Source: JBBDWK01 sp040902885
GTDB taxonomy: Bacteria > Acidobacteriota > Terriglobia > Bryobacterales > Bryobacteraceae
Direction: 5' to 3'
Length of the DNA stretch: 64,000 nt
Assembly: GCA_040902885.1 (NCBI GenBank)
Contig: JBBDWK010000075.1
Location: forward strand, 33,613 to 97,612
Under the pieces are notes generated by a model. It ran no database searches, was not told where the DNA came from, and was given only the letters and a program-made list of their open reading frames with translations. The translations under genes and the position numbers were made by a program. Positions 50,547 through 58,885 of this stretch are shown here, piece after piece (the first letter of the stretch is position 1; each line of letters opens with the position of its first letter).

Positions 50547-52179
50547 GCATATCTTCGTGACTGGCGGCGTCGTATCGTCGCTGGGAAAAGGCATCGCGGC
50601 GGCCTCCATCGGATGCCTGCTGGAAAGCCGCGGACTGCGGGTGACATTGCAAAAGTTCGACCCGTATTTGAACGTCGATCCGGGGACCATGAGTCCCTTC
50701 CAGCATGGCGAGGTTTTCGTCACCGACGACGGCGCGGAGACCGACCTGGACCTGGGCCACTACGAGCGCTTCACGCACGCGCGCCTCACGCAGAGCAACA
50801 ATCTCACCTCCGGCCGCATCTACGAGCAGATTCTGTCCCGGGAGCGCCGCGGCGATTACCTCGGCAAGACCGTGCAGGTGATTCCGCACGTGACCAACGA
50901 GATTAAATCCGCCATCCGGCGCGTCTCGGAGGACGTGGACGTGGCCATCGTGGAGATTGGCGGCACGGTGGGCGACATCGAATCGCTGCCGTTCCTGGAA
51001 GCCATCCGCCAGGTGCGCCACGAGCAGGGCAAGGACAACTGCATCTTCGTACACGTCACGCTGGTGCCCTGGATCGCGGCCGCGCAGGAGTTGAAGACCA
51101 AGCCCACCCAGCACAGCGTCAAAGAGCTGCGGGCCATCGGCATTCAGCCCGATATCCTGCTGTGCCGCTCGGAGCGGTTCCTGTCGGACGACCTGAAGCA
51201 GAAGATTGCGCTCTTCTGCGACGTGGATGCCGAGGCCGTCATCACGGCGCGCGACGTGGAATCCGTCTACGAGGTGCCGGTTGTGTTCGCCCACCAGGGC
51301 GTCGACGAGAAGATTCTGCGCCTGCTCAAGCTGGAGGCCAAACCCAGGGATTTGACGCACTGGAGCGCGATGCTGGACCGGCTGCGCAATCCGTCCGACG
51401 AAGTGAGCATCGCCATTGTCGGAAAATACGTCGACTACGAGGACTCTTACAAGAGCCTCAAGGAAGCCCTCATCCACGGCGCTCTCGCGCACAATCTGCG
51501 CGCCAACGTTCATTGGGTGGAAGCGGAGGGCGTTGTGGGCGAGAATTGGGACCGCCAGTTGGAAGGCTACGACGCCATTCTGGTTCCGGGCGGCTTCGGG
51601 AAGCGCGGCATCGACGGCATGATTAACGCCATCCGCTTCGCCCGCGAGCGGAAGGTGCCTTATTTCGGCATCTGCCTGGGGATGCAGACTATGGTGATCG
51701 AGTACGCGCGCCACGTCTGCGGCCTGGAGCGCGCCGACTCCACCGAGTTCGATCCCGCCACGCCGCACCGCGTCATCTTCAAACTGCGCGAGCTGAAAGG
51801 CGTCGATGAATTGGGCGGCACCATGCGCCTGGGTGCGTGGCCCTGCGTTTTGCGGGAGGGTAGCTTCGCCCGGGCGGCGTACGGCTCGAAGGAGATCAGC
51901 GAGCGCCATCGGCACCGCTACGAGTTCAATCGCGAATACGAAGAGATACTGACCGCGGCCGGCTTGCGGATTACCGGAGAGACGCCGGACCGCACCTACG
52001 TCGAGATCTGCGAGATTGAGAACCATCCCTGGTTCCTCGGCTGCCAGTTTCACCCCGAGTTTAAATCCAAGCCGCTCGAGCCGCACCCGCTGTTCCGTTC
52101 CTTCATCGGCGCGGCGTATCAGTACCGGCAGCGCCGCACGGCGGCCTTGGAAGCGCCCCTCTACTCCAGTGCGGATTGA
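50539..52179 (+). CDS. pyrG: CTP synthase
   Basis: Converts UTP to CTP with glutamine as nitrogen donor, 546 residues from ATG at 50539. The amidoligase domain has FVTGGVVSSLGKGIAAASIG and VEIGGTVGDIES. The glutaminase domain (about 290-540) has the catalytic cysteine in YFGICLGMQ and the histidine/glutamate pair in GCQFHPEF. Lying between kdsB and kdsA with overlaps on both sides, it supplies CTP for CMP-KDO formation, a known arrangement in Gram-negative bacteria. Confidence 0.96.
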   Translation: MAKHIFVTGGVVSSLGKGIAAASIGCLLESRGLRVTLQKFDPYLNVDPGTMSPFQHGEVFVTDDGAETDLDLGHYERFTHARLTQSNNLTSGRIYEQILSRERRGDYLGKTVQVIPHVTNEIKSAIRRVSEDVDVAIVEIGGTVGDIESLPFLEAIRQVRHEQGKDNCIFVHVTLVPWIAAAQELKTKPTQHSVKELRAIGIQPDILLCRSERFLSDDLKQKIALFCDVDAEAVITARDVESVYEVPVVFAHQGVDEKILRLLKLEAKPRDLTHWSAMLDRLRNPSDEVSIAIVGKYVDYEDSYKSLKEALIHGALAHNLRANVHWVEAEGVVGENWDRQLEGYDAILVPGGFGKRGIDGMINAIRFARERKVPYFGICLGMQTMVIEYARHVCGLERADSTEFDPATPHRVIFKLRELKGVDELGGTMRLGAWPCVLREGSFARAAYGSKEISERHRHRYEFNREYEEILTAAGLRITGETPDRTYVEICEIENHPWFLGCQFHPEFKSKPLEPHPLFRSFIGAAYQYRQRRTAALEAPLYSSAD

Positions 52180-53011
52180 CGTTGCACCCGGCGTTGCGTT
52201 CGGCATGGGGCCGGCGGCCCTCATCGCCGGACCGTGCGTCATCGAAAGCGGCGAGCACGCGATCTGGCTGGCGCGGGAGATCGCCAAGCGGGCCGGGCCG
52301 TTCGTCTTCAAAGCGTCCTTCGACAAGGCCAACCGCACCAGCCTTTCCGGCTATCGCGGCCCGGGCTTGCGAGAGGGGCTTCGCGTTCTCGCCGAAGTAC
52401 GGAAGCTCGGGTGCCCTGTGCTCACCGATATTCACGAGCCGGCTCAGGCCGGACCCGCCGCCGAAGTCGCCGACATTCTCCAGATTCCCGCCTTCCTCTG
52501 CCGGCAGACGGACCTGCTGCTGGAAGCCGGAAGAACGGGCAAGATCGTCAATCTCAAAAAAGGCCAGTTCGTGGCGCCGCACGACTTCCGGCACGCCGCG
52601 GACAAGGTGGCTTCCACAGGCAACTCCAGGCTGATGCTCACCGAGCGCGGCTCGTCGTTCGGCTACAACAACCTGGTCGTGGACATGCGTTCGCTGCCTA
52701 TCCTGCGGAGCTTCGGATGGCCGGTGCTGTTCGACGCCACGCACAGCGTACAGCTTCCGGGCGGCGCCGGAGCGGCCTCCGGAGGACAGCCGGAGTTCAT
52801 CGAGATTCTGGCCCGCGCCGCCGTGGCCGCCGGGATCGACGGGCTGTTCGTGGAGGTTCATGAAGCCCCGGAGCGCGCGCTCTCGGACGGCGCGAACGCG
52901 CTTCACCTGCAGCGGCTCGAAGGGCTCTGGCGCCGCCTGCGTACCCTGGACGCCCTGGTGAAAAGCCCGGAATTTTTGCACGCCGAGGCCTCGCCGGCCG
53001 TCATAACTTAG
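52169..53011 (+). CDS. kdsA: 2-dehydro-3-deoxyphosphooctonate aldolase (KDO 8-P synthase)
   Basis: Condenses arabinose-5-phosphate and phosphoenolpyruvate to KDO-8-phosphate, 280 residues. It has IAGPCVIESGEHA near 17, FKASFDKANRTS, the QIPAFLCRQTDLL strand, RGSSFGYNNLVVDMR and DATHSVQLPGG. The start is taken as the GTG at 52169, which lies 11 bases inside pyrG and gives the normal N-terminus. No ATG is available at the right place. Confidence 0.93.
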   Translation: MRIDVAPGVAFGMGPAALIAGPCVIESGEHAIWLAREIAKRAGPFVFKASFDKANRTSLSGYRGPGLREGLRVLAEVRKLGCPVLTDIHEPAQAGPAAEVADILQIPAFLCRQTDLLLEAGRTGKIVNLKKGQFVAPHDFRHAADKVASTGNSRLMLTERGSSFGYNNLVVDMRSLPILRSFGWPVLFDATHSVQLPGGAGAASGGQPEFIEILARAAVAAGIDGLFVEVHEAPERALSDGANALHLQRLEGLWRRLRTLDALVKSPEFLHAEASPAVIT

Positions 53012-53019
53012 GGACGTCC

Positions 53020-53520
53020 ATGCCCGGTATACAATCGTTTTGGAGTGTTTCCGTGAAAAGACAGCGCCGATCGAAAGGTTTTTCGCTCATCGAGCTCCTC
53101 ATCGTCATCTCCATCATTCTGATCATTGGCACCATCGCCCTTCCGAAGCTCAACCGCACGCTGATGTACTCCAAGGAGGTCTCGGCCATTCAGCACATCC
53201 GGACGCTCCACGCCGCGCAGGCCCAGTATCTTTCGCAATTCGGCCGTCATGCCGCTTCGCTGAACGAACTTGGCCCGCCCGCCAGCGGCACTCCGGGTCC
53301 AACGGGAGCGGACCTGATTCCAGGGGACCTGGCGTTGGGCGAGAAGGGCGGTTACAAGTACACCGTGCAGGCCGACCCCGCCGGCGGATATACGATCAAC
53401 GCCGATCCCACGGTCTTCAATTCCACCGGCACGCGCACGTTCTTCTCCGACCATACTCTGGTGGTGCGCGAGAATTACGGGGTGGAGCCGGCCACGGTCG
53501 TGAGCAAAGAGTTAAAATAA
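53020..53520 (+). CDS. Type IV pilin-like (prepilin) protein
   Basis: Protein of up to 166 residues with a prepilin cleavage and methylation motif, KGFSLIELLIVISIILIIG, followed by a pilin N-terminal helix (LPKLNRTLMYSKEVSAIQHI). The first residues before the motif (19) are long for a leader; the GTG at 53053 (VKRQRRSKG) would give a usual 8-residue leader and is a strong alternative start. The C-terminal half is a small beta domain with TPGPTGADLIPGDLALGEKG. No pilus assembly gene is adjacent. It may be a minor pilin or a type II secretion pseudopilin. Confidence 0.85.
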   Translation: MPGIQSFWSVSVKRQRRSKGFSLIELLIVISIILIIGTIALPKLNRTLMYSKEVSAIQHIRTLHAAQAQYLSQFGRHAASLNELGPPASGTPGPTGADLIPGDLALGEKGGYKYTVQADPAGGYTINADPTVFNSTGTRTFFSDHTLVVRENYGVEPATVVSKELK

Positions 53521-53526
53521 ACGCCG

Positions 53527-53802
53527 ATGAGCGTGCTGTTGCGGATCGGACGGAAGGTGGCGATTCTGCGCGATGGGAAGTGGGTCTCCGCGGATTCGAG
53601 GCTGGAGGCGCAACTGGAGCGGGAGACTGAATCCTGGTTCGTCGACAACGGAGGTCCGCCGATCTCGCACTTCGACCCCGAGCACGCCACGGCCAGCGAG
53701 ATGGCCCGGCGTCTGGGCGGGCGCATCGCGATCCGGATTCCGGCCAGTTCCAGATCCCGCGTATTGTTCGACGCGAAACGGCAGTTGGAATTCAAATTCT
53801 GA
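53527..53802 (+). CDS. Hypothetical protein (91 residues)
   Basis: Unrecognised small protein starting MSVLLRIGRKVAILRDGKW, followed by an acidic helix (LEAQLERETESWFVDNGG) and a basic C-terminus. There is no signal peptide or membrane segment. It starts six bases after the pilin gene, so it is probably co-transcribed. Composition is coding-like. It is followed immediately by a palindromic repeat. Confidence 0.55.
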   Translation: MSVLLRIGRKVAILRDGKWVSADSRLEAQLERETESWFVDNGGPPISHFDPEHATASEMARRLGGRIAIRIPASSRSRVLFDAKRQLEFKF

Positions 53803-53805
53803 CTG

Positions 53806-53953
53806 GCGTGAGTGGGGTGGGCTTGAGCCCGCCGCCGGACTTAAGTCCGGCTTGGTGGGTCGCAGGTCAGCCTGCCACTTGCGACACAATTGCATCACTT
53901 AACCCAGAAGCCGGACTGAATGTACGGCGGCGGGCTAAAAGCCCACCCCACGC
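53806..53953. repeat. Long palindromic intergenic repeat
   Basis: Outer arms of about 30 bases (GTGGGGTGGGCTTGAGCCC near 53812 and its near-complement AAAAGCCCACCCCACGC at 53937-53953) enclose further short palindromes, including CCGGACTTAAGTCCGG. It fills the whole gap between the hypothetical gene and the kinase-like gene. The organisation is like REP/BIME-type dispersed elements of this phylum. Confidence 0.7.
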
Positions 53954-53970
53954 AGTACTAAAATAGGCAG

Positions 53971-54948
53971 TTGCTTGAGATCTCGGCCGGTAACGCCATT
54001 GAGTATTTGCACACGCGGGGATGGAGCTTCACCGCACCGTCCGTCTGCGAATTGGGCGGAGGGGTGTCGAACATTGTCGTGCTGGTGGACGCTCCCGAAG
54101 GCCGCCTGGTGCTCAAGCAGGCGCTGGGGAAGCTGCGCGTGGAACAGGACTGGTTCTCGGATCGCGAGCGCATCTTCCGCGAATCCCAGGCAATCGCCCG
54201 CCTCGGGCCGCATCTTCCTCGCGGGGCGCTGCCCGAAGTGCTGTTCGAAGACCGGCCCAACCTGCTGTTCGCCATGTCGGCCGCGCCGCGCGGGTGGAAC
54301 AACTGGAAATCGGAGCTTTTGCGCGGAGCGATTGACGAGCGGGTAGCCGAGGCCGCCGCCGTGTACCTCACCGCGATGATCTCCGCAAGCCGCGGCAACG
54401 CCGAATGGAAGAAGGAATTCGAAGATCAGACGGTCTTCGATCAGTTGCGCCTGGATCCCTATTACCGCGGCACGGCCTTGCGTCACCCCGATTTGGCTTC
54501 CCACTTCGCCGGGCTGATGGACGAAAGCCGCGCGCGGCGCGTGAGCCTGGTACATGGGGATTGGAGTCCCAAGAACTTGCTGGTGGGCGAAAACGGCGTG
54601 ATGGCCATCGATTTCGAAGTGATCCATTACGGCGACCCGTCCTTCGATTCGGCTTTTCTGCTGAATCACCTGATCTTGAAATCCTTCCACCTGCCGCATC
54701 TGGCGGACCGCTTCACGGCGCTGGCGCGGCGCTTTTGGAACACGCTCCTCGAACGGCTCTCCGAAGACCGCGCATGGCTGGAAGCGGCTACGCTGCGGCA
54801 TCTGGGCTGTTTGATGCTGGCACGGGTGGACGGCAAATCGCCGGCCGAATATCTCACCGCCGGGGAGCGCGATGCCGTGCGCCAGTTTGCGCGCCGCCTG
54901 ATTCTGGAGCCGCCCGCGACCCTCGAGGAAGCCCTTCCGAAAACATGA
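53971..54948 (+). CDS. APH/MTR-kinase-like phosphotransferase
   Basis: Protein of about 325 residues of the aminoglycoside-phosphotransferase fold, starting at a TTG. There is a glycine-rich loop (ELGGGVSNIVVLVD, about 28-41) and a VLKQAL lysine strand. The catalytic loop is SLVHGDWSPKNLLV (near 195), and AIDFEVIHYGDPSFDSA carries the metal-binding aspartate. Substrate is not evident; spacing of the motifs is close to methylthioribose kinase and choline-kinase-like enzymes. It overlaps the enolase start by four bases (ATGA), an unusual pairing. Confidence 0.8.
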   Translation: MLEISAGNAIEYLHTRGWSFTAPSVCELGGGVSNIVVLVDAPEGRLVLKQALGKLRVEQDWFSDRERIFRESQAIARLGPHLPRGALPEVLFEDRPNLLFAMSAAPRGWNNWKSELLRGAIDERVAEAAAVYLTAMISASRGNAEWKKEFEDQTVFDQLRLDPYYRGTALRHPDLASHFAGLMDESRARRVSLVHGDWSPKNLLVGENGVMAIDFEVIHYGDPSFDSAFLLNHLILKSFHLPHLADRFTALARRFWNTLLERLSEDRAWLEAATLRHLGCLMLARVDGKSPAEYLTAGERDAVRQFARRLILEPPATLEEALPKT

Positions 54949-56240
54949 AACCTCTGATCCGCTCCATCCGCGCCCTGGAAATTCTCGATTCGCGCGGCAA
55001 TCCGACCCTGTCCGTGGAAGTGGAGGCGTCGAGTGGCGTGCGCGCGGCTGCCCAGGTACCCTCGGGCGCTTCCACCGGCAAACATGAAGCGGTGGAGTTG
55101 CGCGACGGCGACCCCGCGCGATATTCGGGCAAAGGCGTTCGCAGGGCCGTGGAGAACGTGGAGCGCGTGCTGGCGCCGGCGCTCGAGGGACAGCCAGTGG
55201 AAGAGCAGGCGGAGATTGACGGCGCAATGATCGCTCTCGACGGCTCGCCGGATAAGTCCCGGCTGGGCGCCAATGCGCTTCTGGGCATATCGTGCGCCGT
55301 GGCGCGGGTGGCCGCTCAAAGCCTTGGAGTTCCGCTGTGGCAATACCTTGCGGGCAACCGCACGCCGGCGCTTCCGCTGCCCATGGTGAACATCCTTTCG
55401 GGCGGTCTACATGCGGGAAAGAATCTGGAGTTTCAGGATTTTCTGGCGATTCCAAGCGGCATGGAGTCGTACTCGGAAGCGCTCGAGGCGGTAGTGGATG
55501 TACACAAGGCGGCGCGCGCGCTCCTGATCGAGGGTGGCTACGCGCTCACAGGCGTGGCGGACGAAGGCGGATGGGGGCCTCTGCTGCCCTCCAACGAAGC
55601 CGCGCTTCGAATGCTCACGCAGGCCATCGAACGCGCCGGATATGTTCCCGGCCGGGACGTTTCGATCGCTCTGGACGTGGCCGCCACCCATTTCCACTGC
55701 GACGGGCGCTACCAGCTCTCGAGCGAGAGCCGCACACTGGAGAGCGGGGAGTTGGTGGAGCTTCTGGCCGGATGGGCCGGGCGGTATCCGGTCGTCTCGA
55801 TCGAAGACGGCCTCGCGGAAGACGACTGGGAGGGCTGGAAGGTTCTGACGGCGCGCCTGGGCAACCGCCTGCAACTGATCGGCGACGACCTGTTCACCAC
55901 CAATCCCAGGCGGCTGGAGCGCGGCATCCGGGACGGAGCGGCCAACGCAGTGCTGGTGAAGATGAACCAAATTGGAACGCTCACCGAGACCTTCACTGTG
56001 CTGGACAAGGCGCTCGCCGCCGGTTTCCACGCAGTGATTTCGGCGCGCTCGGGAGAGACCGAAGATTCTTTCCTGGCGGACCTCGCCGTGGCTTCGGGCG
56101 CGGGCCAGATCAAGGTCGGCTCAATTACCCGCTCGGAGCGGCTGGCGAAATACAACCGCCTTCTGGAGATCGAGCGCGGCGGCCAGTGCGCGTACGTGAG
56201 CGCGCGATTCCGCGGAGGACTTACGGCTATTTCAGGTTGA
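54945..56240 (+). CDS. eno: Divergent enolase
   Basis: Enolase-superfamily protein of 431 residues close to phosphopyruvate hydratase. Metal ligands D244, E287 and D314, catalytic K339, the DEGG loop (E207) and GQIK (K390) are in place. Two normally invariant positions differ: the glutamate of the QEF motif (yeast E168) is D165 (FQDF), and the histidine of SHRSGETED (yeast H373) is A367 (SARSGETED). The GGxHA histidine is present (H156), but the surrounding loop is GGLHAGKNLEF. It may be a working enolase with altered kinetics, or a related dehydratase. It is co-translated with an APH-like kinase. Confidence 0.8.
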   Translation: MKPLIRSIRALEILDSRGNPTLSVEVEASSGVRAAAQVPSGASTGKHEAVELRDGDPARYSGKGVRRAVENVERVLAPALEGQPVEEQAEIDGAMIALDGSPDKSRLGANALLGISCAVARVAAQSLGVPLWQYLAGNRTPALPLPMVNILSGGLHAGKNLEFQDFLAIPSGMESYSEALEAVVDVHKAARALLIEGGYALTGVADEGGWGPLLPSNEAALRMLTQAIERAGYVPGRDVSIALDVAATHFHCDGRYQLSSESRTLESGELVELLAGWAGRYPVVSIEDGLAEDDWEGWKVLTARLGNRLQLIGDDLFTTNPRRLERGIRDGAANAVLVKMNQIGTLTETFTVLDKALAAGFHAVISARSGETEDSFLADLAVASGAGQIKVGSITRSERLAKYNRLLEIERGGQCAYVSARFRGGLTAISG

Positions 56241-56691
56241 TGGTCCCGCGGCAGCGCGCAGCGCCGCACCGGCAGGCGACCTCGTCGACCTCTTTCGGAA
56301 AGTGGTAATCCACGGTCAGCTCCTCGCCCACATGGATGGCGCGCAAGCTCATATAGAGGATGTGGCCCTTGAAGATCCAAGCATACAGATTCGGGTCGCA
56401 GCAATGGTTGATGTATTCGGCGCCGCTGCCGCCCACCGAGCCGTCCACCGTCCAGTACCGGTCCAGCGTAAACAGATAATTCAGAGAAGATCCGGACCGG
56501 CGCTTGGTTTCCACGCGGCTGATCCGCTGGCCGGTGTATTCGATGACCTTTCTTTTCGGAGGGATGGGCTCGGCCGCATACACTCCGTATCGGTGGATGG
56601 GCGACTTACGAACCTCCAGCCGGAATTCGGCGTGGCGGGCATCGATCCGGGGCGCCGCATCGAGAACCGATGCGCCAGGTTTCGGAGACAT
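56227..56691 (-). CDS. SET-domain protein (lysine methyltransferase-like)
   Basis: Protein of 154 residues, almost entirely a SET domain with a post-SET zinc motif: RKSPIHRYGVYAAEPIPP (SET-N), YINHCCDPNLYAWI (the NHxxxPN cofactor site), GEELTVDYHFP (catalytic tyrosine) and CRCGAARCRG (post-SET cysteines). SET proteins transfer methyl groups from SAM to lysines; bacterial targets are mostly unknown. It is convergent with eno, the coding ends overlapping by 14 bases, and divergent from the ketosynthase gene. Confidence 0.88.
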   Translation of the reverse strand: MSPKPGASVLDAAPRIDARHAEFRLEVRKSPIHRYGVYAAEPIPPKRKVIEYTGQRISRVETKRRSGSSLNYLFTLDRYWTVDGSVGGSGAEYINHCCDPNLYAWIFKGHILYMSLRAIHVGEELTVDYHFPKEVDEVACRCGAARCRGTINLK

Positions 56692-56716
56692 ATTTCAGAT
56701 GAGTGGCAAAACAGCC

Positions 56717-56722
56717 TATACT
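56717..56722 (+). promoter_or_regulatory. Putative -10 element for the ketosynthase operon
   Basis: TATACT 12 bases upstream of the ATG at 56735. The hexamer at 17-base spacing (TTCAGA) is a weak -35. Confidence 0.35.
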
Positions 56723-56734
56723 AACCCTTCTAAC

Positions 56735-57982
56735 ATGAAACGTCGAGTTGTGATCACGGGAATCGGGGCAATCAGTCCGAATGGCAACGGAAAGGAGGCT
56801 TTCTGGGAGGCAACCCGCAACGGCATTAGCGGCGTGGATCGTATCACCCGCTTCGACGCTTCCTCGTTTCCGGTTCAAGTTGCGGGGGAGGTGAAGGATT
56901 TCGACGAGTCTCTCCACGTGAGTCCCAAGGACCGTCCTCACGTGTCGCGCGTAGTGCCTTTAGGCCGCGCGGCGGTGGCAGAGGCGCTTGCGGACGCGGG
57001 GATTGAGGCGCAATCCATGAGCCGCGAGGAGTTGCGGCATGTCGGGGTGATTGTCGGCTCGGGGGGCGGGAGCCAGGAGTTTACCGAAGAGCAGTACCGC
57101 TTGTACTACAGCGGCAAAGAGAAGCAGTGCAGTGTGTACACGGTCCCAACTTCCACGATAGGAACGCTGGCGAGCGAGATCTCCATGCACTTTGGCTTTC
57201 GCGGGATGAGCCACATCGTCTCCACGGGCTGCACCTCTTCGACCGACGCTTTGGGATACGCCTACCGCAACATCCAGGCGGGCGTCCTGGACACGATCGT
57301 TTCGGGCGGGGTGGACGCCCCCATCGCGCCCTTGATTGTGCGGGGCTTCATGATCATGCGCATCATGACGTCGAGCTGGAACCGCGAGCCGCAACGCGCT
57401 TCCCGGCCCTTCTCGCGCGACCGCGACGGCTTCGTGCTGGCCGAAGGGGCGTGGTTCTTTGTCCTCGAAGAGATGGAACACGCGCGCGCCCGCGGGGCGC
57501 ACATTTACGGCGAGATCGCGGGGTACGCCTCCACCTGCGAAGCCTTTCACCGCGTCCGTCTGGAGGAGTGCGGCGAGGAGCCGGCGCGAACCATGGAGAT
57601 GGCCATGGAGGAAGCCGGCGTGCCGCCCAGCGAAGTTCAGTACATCAACTACCACGGAACATCCACGGAACTGAACGACCGCATCGAGACGCGCGCCGTG
57701 AAACTGGCCTTCGACGGGCACGCGCACAAGCTGGCCGGCTCCTCGCTCAAGAGCCTGATCGGCCATCCGCAGGGGGCGTGCGGCGCGGCGGGCATCGCGG
57801 CCACGCTTCTGGCGATGCGGGACGGCGTAGCGCCGCCCACCATCAACGTGGAACAGCCCGATCCGGACTGCGATCTCGACTATCTGCCCAGCCAGGCGCG
57901 TAAGATGGACATTGAGTACGCCCTGGCAAACTGCATCGCCTTCGGGAGCAAGAATTCGGCCATGGTGCTCAGAAAGATCTGA
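56735..57982 (+). CDS. FabF-like beta-ketoacyl-ACP synthase
   Basis: Condensing enzyme of 415 residues. The catalytic triad is intact: C166 in STGCTSSTDAL, H307 in YHGTSTELND and H344 in SLIGHPQGACG, with K339 just before. It begins MKRRVVITGIGAISPNG, typical for FabF. No acyl carrier protein or other fatty-acid gene is adjacent. It heads an overlapping run with an FkbM methyltransferase, a copper-type protein, a TPR protein and a flavin oxidoreductase, so a dedicated lipid or pigment pathway is as likely as general fatty-acid elongation. Confidence 0.88.
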   Translation: MKRRVVITGIGAISPNGNGKEAFWEATRNGISGVDRITRFDASSFPVQVAGEVKDFDESLHVSPKDRPHVSRVVPLGRAAVAEALADAGIEAQSMSREELRHVGVIVGSGGGSQEFTEEQYRLYYSGKEKQCSVYTVPTSTIGTLASEISMHFGFRGMSHIVSTGCTSSTDALGYAYRNIQAGVLDTIVSGGVDAPIAPLIVRGFMIMRIMTSSWNREPQRASRPFSRDRDGFVLAEGAWFFVLEEMEHARARGAHIYGEIAGYASTCEAFHRVRLEECGEEPARTMEMAMEEAGVPPSEVQYINYHGTSTELNDRIETRAVKLAFDGHAHKLAGSSLKSLIGHPQGACGAAGIAATLLAMRDGVAPPTINVEQPDPDCDLDYLPSQARKMDIEYALANCIAFGSKNSAMVLRKI

Positions 57983-58885
57983 ATGTCCAAGCTATTGCCG
58001 GCTGCGGTAGCGCTGGCCGGGCTGGCGGCGGCCGGATACTACTACCCTCCGGCGCGCTTGGCGGCCATCGTGGCGCTGGGCCGCAGCCCGGTCTGCCCTT
58101 TTTCCAACGCCATCAACAGCGCCGAAAATCTGCGGCGGCAGACCGAGCACAAAGACCGGATTCTGAGCGCCAGCCGGCTGTTGAAGAAGGACGGTGAATT
58201 TCAGCTCTGGGAGACGCCGCACGGCCCCTACTGGATTCCGGAGGGGAGCGAGTATGTGCTTCCCTTCAACCTGGCCGAGCAGGAGCGTAAGATTTACGGC
58301 ACGGGCGAACAGGCCGTACGCCAAGGCGACGTAGTGCTCGATTGCGGCGCGAATGTGGGCGTATTCACGCGCGAGGCGCTGAAGAGCGGCGCGCGTCTGG
58401 TGGTCGCTATCGAGCCCGCTCCCGAGAACATCGAGTGCCTGCGGCGTAACTTTGCCAACGAGATCGCTGCGAAAAAGGTGATCGTGTACGAGAAAGGGGT
58501 CTGGGATAAAGACGACATGATGACTTTGCACCTGGACCCGCACAACTCGGCCGCCGACAGCTTCATCATTCACCGCGAAGGCGGCGTCGAAGGCGAGAAG
58601 GTTCCTTTGACCACCATCGACAAGCTGGTTGCTGAGCTGCAACTCGACCGCGTGGACTACATCAAGATGGACATCGAAGGCGCTGAACAAAGAGCCCTGG
58701 CGGGCGCGCGCGGAACCATCGGGAAGTTCCATCCCCGGCTTTCGCTCTCCGCCTATCACGATCCCACGGACCCCGAGCGTATTCCCGCGCTCGTGCGCGA
58801 AATGGGGCCCGGGTACAAAATGGAGTGTGGTCCCTGTGCCGAAGCGGAAGGCCGCATTCGCCCCGACATTCTGTATTTTCGTTAG
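57983..58885 (+). CDS. FkbM family methyltransferase
   Basis: Protein of 300 residues with an N-terminal hydrophobic segment (LLPAAVALAGLAAAGYYY) that could anchor it to the membrane. The SAM-binding motif is VVLDCGANVGVFTREAL (about 113-130). VAIEPAPENIECLRRNF follows, then the FkbM signature YIKMDIEGAEQRALAGA near 230. FkbM enzymes O-methylate sugars, polyketides or lipids. Its ATG follows the ketosynthase stop directly with no gap, so the two are co-translated. Confidence 0.87.
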   Translation: MSKLLPAAVALAGLAAAGYYYPPARLAAIVALGRSPVCPFSNAINSAENLRRQTEHKDRILSASRLLKKDGEFQLWETPHGPYWIPEGSEYVLPFNLAEQERKIYGTGEQAVRQGDVVLDCGANVGVFTREALKSGARLVVAIEPAPENIECLRRNFANEIAAKKVIVYEKGVWDKDDMMTLHLDPHNSAADSFIIHREGGVEGEKVPLTTIDKLVAELQLDRVDYIKMDIEGAEQRALAGARGTIGKFHPRLSLSAYHDPTDPERIPALVREMGPGYKMECGPCAEAEGRIRPDILYFR

